Origin: Maribacter litoralis
GTDB taxonomy: Bacteria > Bacteroidota > Bacteroidia > Flavobacteriales > Flavobacteriaceae
Length of the DNA: 64,000 nt
Direction of reading: 5' to 3'
Assembly (NCBI RefSeq): GCF_003075045.1
Contig: NZ_QCZD01000002.1
Span: 682,001-746,000, forward strand
Shown here: in pieces, positions 62,438-64,000 of the stretch
Layout of the letters: every line of letters starts with the position of its first letter
Numbering within the stretch: position 1 is the first letter of the stretch
The notes under the pieces: generated by a model
Databases searched by the model: none
Told to the model about the DNA's origin: nothing
The model's input: only the letters and a program-made list of their open reading frames with translations
Made by a program: the position numbers and the translations under genes

Positions 62438-62725
62438 ATGGGTGATATAGGGCAGTTTCTTCCAATGATTTTAATTTTTGTGGTCGCATATTTTTTTATG
62501 ATCAGACCTCAAATGAAAAGACAGAAGGATGAAAAGAAGTTTTCGGCAGAATTAAAACGTGGTGATCGTGTTATTACCAAAAGTGGGCTGCACGGAAAAG
62601 TAGTAGATTTAAATGATAAAGATTTCTCTTGTGTTTTGGAAACAATGGGCGGGAAATTAAAATTCGATAGATCTGCCATATCCATGGAAATGAGCAACAA
62701 ATTAAATGCTCCGGAAAAAAAGTAA
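62438..62725 (+). CDS. yajC: Sec translocon accessory subunit YajC
   Basis: A 95-residue protein with one N-terminal helix (FLPMILIFVVAYFFMIRPQ) and a basic cytoplasmic domain (KSGLHGKVVDLNDKDFSC...LKFDRSAI). This is the normal YajC pattern. It binds SecDF near the SecYEG channel. It ends the nusB-DUF1573-yajC unit and is followed by a terminator. Confidence 0.95.
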   Translation: MGDIGQFLPMILIFVVAYFFMIRPQMKRQKDEKKFSAELKRGDRVITKSGLHGKVVDLNDKDFSCVLETMGGKLKFDRSAISMEMSNKLNAPEKK

Positions 62726-62750
62726 TTTTTTTTCTAAATTCATATACAAA

Positions 62751-62778
62751 CACCGATGGAAACATCGGTGTTTTTTTT
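62751..62778 (+). terminator. Terminator after yajC
   Basis: CACCGATG and CATCGGTG pair perfectly around GAAA, followed by eight T. Confidence 0.92.
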
Positions 62779-62819
62779 GTTCAAATGTTGGTATATTTAA
62801 GTACACTTAAAACAACAAC

Positions 62820-64000
62820 ATGTTACACAACAGAAGAAATTTTATTAGAAAGGGAACCGCCGGTCTGGTCATGACGGGGGCTTCATTTATGTTTCCCATG
62901 GAATTATTATCGATGATGCGAAAAAGGGTAGGTCCCAATGACACCATAAATGTGGGGTTAATTGGCTGTAAGGGAATGGGTTTTTCAGACCTAAGTTCAT
63001 TTTTGAAAATGAGCGAAATCAACGTAATAGCTTTATGTGACGTTGATGAGAATGTTCTTCGTGAACGTACAGAAGATTTAAAGAAAGCAGGAATAAAAAA
63101 GCCTAAATGGTATGGTGATTATAGAAAGCTTTTAGAAAATAAAGATATCGATGTAGTTATTATAGGCACACCTGATCATTGGCATTGTCTACAATTAACC
63201 GACGCTTTGCAGGCAGGTAAAGATGTGTACTGTGAAAAGCCTATTGCCAATTCTGTACAGGAGGCCAATATCATGTTAGATTTTGTGGAGTCTAGAGATA
63301 GAATGGTGCAAATTGGACAATGGCAGCGCAGTCAACCACATTTTGTAGATGCTATTAAATATGTACATTCTGGTGCTTTGGGCGAAATACGTTTAGCAAA
63401 AGCTTGGGCATACCAAGGCTGGATGAAACCTGTGCCAGTAGTAGCGGATTCTCCGGTTCCTAAAGGGGTTGATTATAAAATGTGGCTTGGTCCGGCTCCA
63501 GATAGGGCTTTCAATAAGAACAGGTTCCATTTCGATTTTAGATGGTTTTGGGATTATGCAGGCGGATTAATGACAGATTGGGGCGTACACCTAATGGATT
63601 ATGCTTTATACGGTATGAAAGCGGGAACACCTAAGTCGGTTATGGCATTGGGTGGAAAATTCGCTTACCCAAATGATGCATCTGAAACTCCGGATACCTT
63701 ACAAACTGTTTACGAGTATGACGGATTCTCAATTCTATGGGAGCACGCTACTGGTATTGATGGTGGTAATTATGGTAGAAACCATGGTATTGCTTTTATT
63801 GGAAATAATGGAACTTTGGTTGTAGATCGTAATGGTTGGGAAGTTATACCCGAAACCGAATTTCAAGGTTGGGGAAAAGACGGAATTCCTAAAATAGAGG
63901 CGGTTTCTCATGGTAAGGGTGATTTTAGGGGGCTAGACCTACATACCCAGAATTTTATTGAGGCGGTTAAAAGCAGAGATGGTTCTATGTTGAACGCACC
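62820..64000 (+). CDS. Tat-exported Gfo/Idh/MocA family oxidoreductase, 3' partial
   Basis: An open frame from ATG 62820 runs off the right edge (393 codons seen). The start MLHNRRNFIRKGTAGLVMTG has a twin-arginine-type signal (RRNFI). The Rossmann domain begins INVGLIGCKGMG and contains the catalytic EKP (DVYCEKPIANS). The C-terminal domain has GGLMTDWGVHLMDYAL, the usual Asp/His site. Members oxidise or reduce sugars and their derivatives with tightly bound NAD(P). Tat export of the already folded, cofactor-loaded protein to the periplasm is common in Bacteroidota. Substrate unknown; distant from the inositol-glucuronate cluster. Confidence 0.9.
   Translation, partial: MLHNRRNFIRKGTAGLVMTGASFMFPMELLSMMRKRVGPNDTINVGLIGCKGMGFSDLSSFLKMSEINVIALCDVDENVLRERTEDLKKAGIKKPKWYGDYRKLLENKDIDVVIIGTPDHWHCLQLTDALQAGKDVYCEKPIANSVQEANIMLDFVESRDRMVQIGQWQRSQPHFVDAIKYVHSGALGEIRLAKAWAYQGWMKPVPVVADSPVPKGVDYKMWLGPAPDRAFNKNRFHFDFRWFWDYAGGLMTDWGVHLMDYALYGMKAGTPKSVMALGGKFAYPNDASETPDTLQTVYEYDGFSILWEHATGIDGGNYGRNHGIAFIGNNGTLVVDRNGWEVIPETEFQGWGKDGIPKIEAVSHGKGDFRGLDLHTQNFIEAVKSRDGSMLNA

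Overview
The window is AT-rich bacterial DNA from the Bacteroidota, almost certainly a marine member of the Flavobacteriaceae (Maribacter/Zobellia/Arenibacter-like; genus is inference). The signs are promoters with the Bacteroidota -7 element TANNTTTG, a hybrid two-component system of the polysaccharide-utilisation type, a type III glutamine synthetase, a long NusB, a PUR-family DUF3276 protein, a cyclophilin-FKBP fusion, and a DnaJ with only two of the four usual zinc-binding repeats. No insertion sequence, phage, CRISPR array or rRNA was seen. Both edges cut a gene (a PI-PLC-like protein on the left, a Tat-exported Gfo/Idh/MocA oxidoreductase on the right).

Region 1 (1-13.8 kb) is the most distinctive part. 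A co-directional set encodes a PI-PLC-like phosphodiesterase, a GH115 alpha-glucuronidase, a metallophosphoesterase lipoprotein, a one-protein hybrid two-component regulator, a myo-inositol oxygenase, a sodium:solute symporter and a GH88 unsaturated glucuronyl hydrolase. The recognised sugar-releasing or sugar-converting enzymes yield glucuronate (GH115, MIOX) or unsaturated uronate (GH88), and the PI-PLC plus phosphatase could supply inositol. I read this as a candidate locus joining inositol and glucuronate scavenging. A convergent tRNA-Arg(ACG) and apt follow.

Region 2 (13.9-29.4 kb) is mostly housekeeping: apt with a convergent 50-aa small gene, a BlaI/M56 sensor pair with a palindromic operator, a Ca2+/Na+ antiporter, divergent type II and type III glutamine synthetases, purM, a Rieske-ApbE pair, prfA, pyrF, an alpha/beta hydrolase, a DUF4197 lipoprotein and purU. 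Region 3 (29.5-43 kb) holds an Lrp regulator, several lipoproteins, the glnK-amtB-porin nitrogen cluster, crcB with a tiny upstream membrane-protein gene, a MazG-like enzyme, ilvE, mnmD, an epimerase and grpE-dnaJ. A GC-rich palindrome-like motif recurs as a pair upstream of both glutamine synthetases and of glnK-amtB, suggesting one nitrogen regulon.

Region 4 (43.3-64 kb) starts with a five-gene overlapping operon (ABC ATPase, ABC permease, MscS channel, DUF6268 barrel, sigma-54-type response regulator lacking its DNA-binding domain). It continues with PPK2, an M28 peptidase, the immunophilin fusion, cold-shock protein, 1-Cys peroxiredoxin, small enzymes and transporters, a lipid acyltransferase, an ABC exporter, nusB, a DUF1573 lipoprotein, yajC and the truncated oxidoreductase. 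Three small genes (50, 59 and 28 codons) were found by reading the gaps; the last two share an N-terminal membrane segment. All functional calls rest on recognised motifs and family knowledge; no database search was run.
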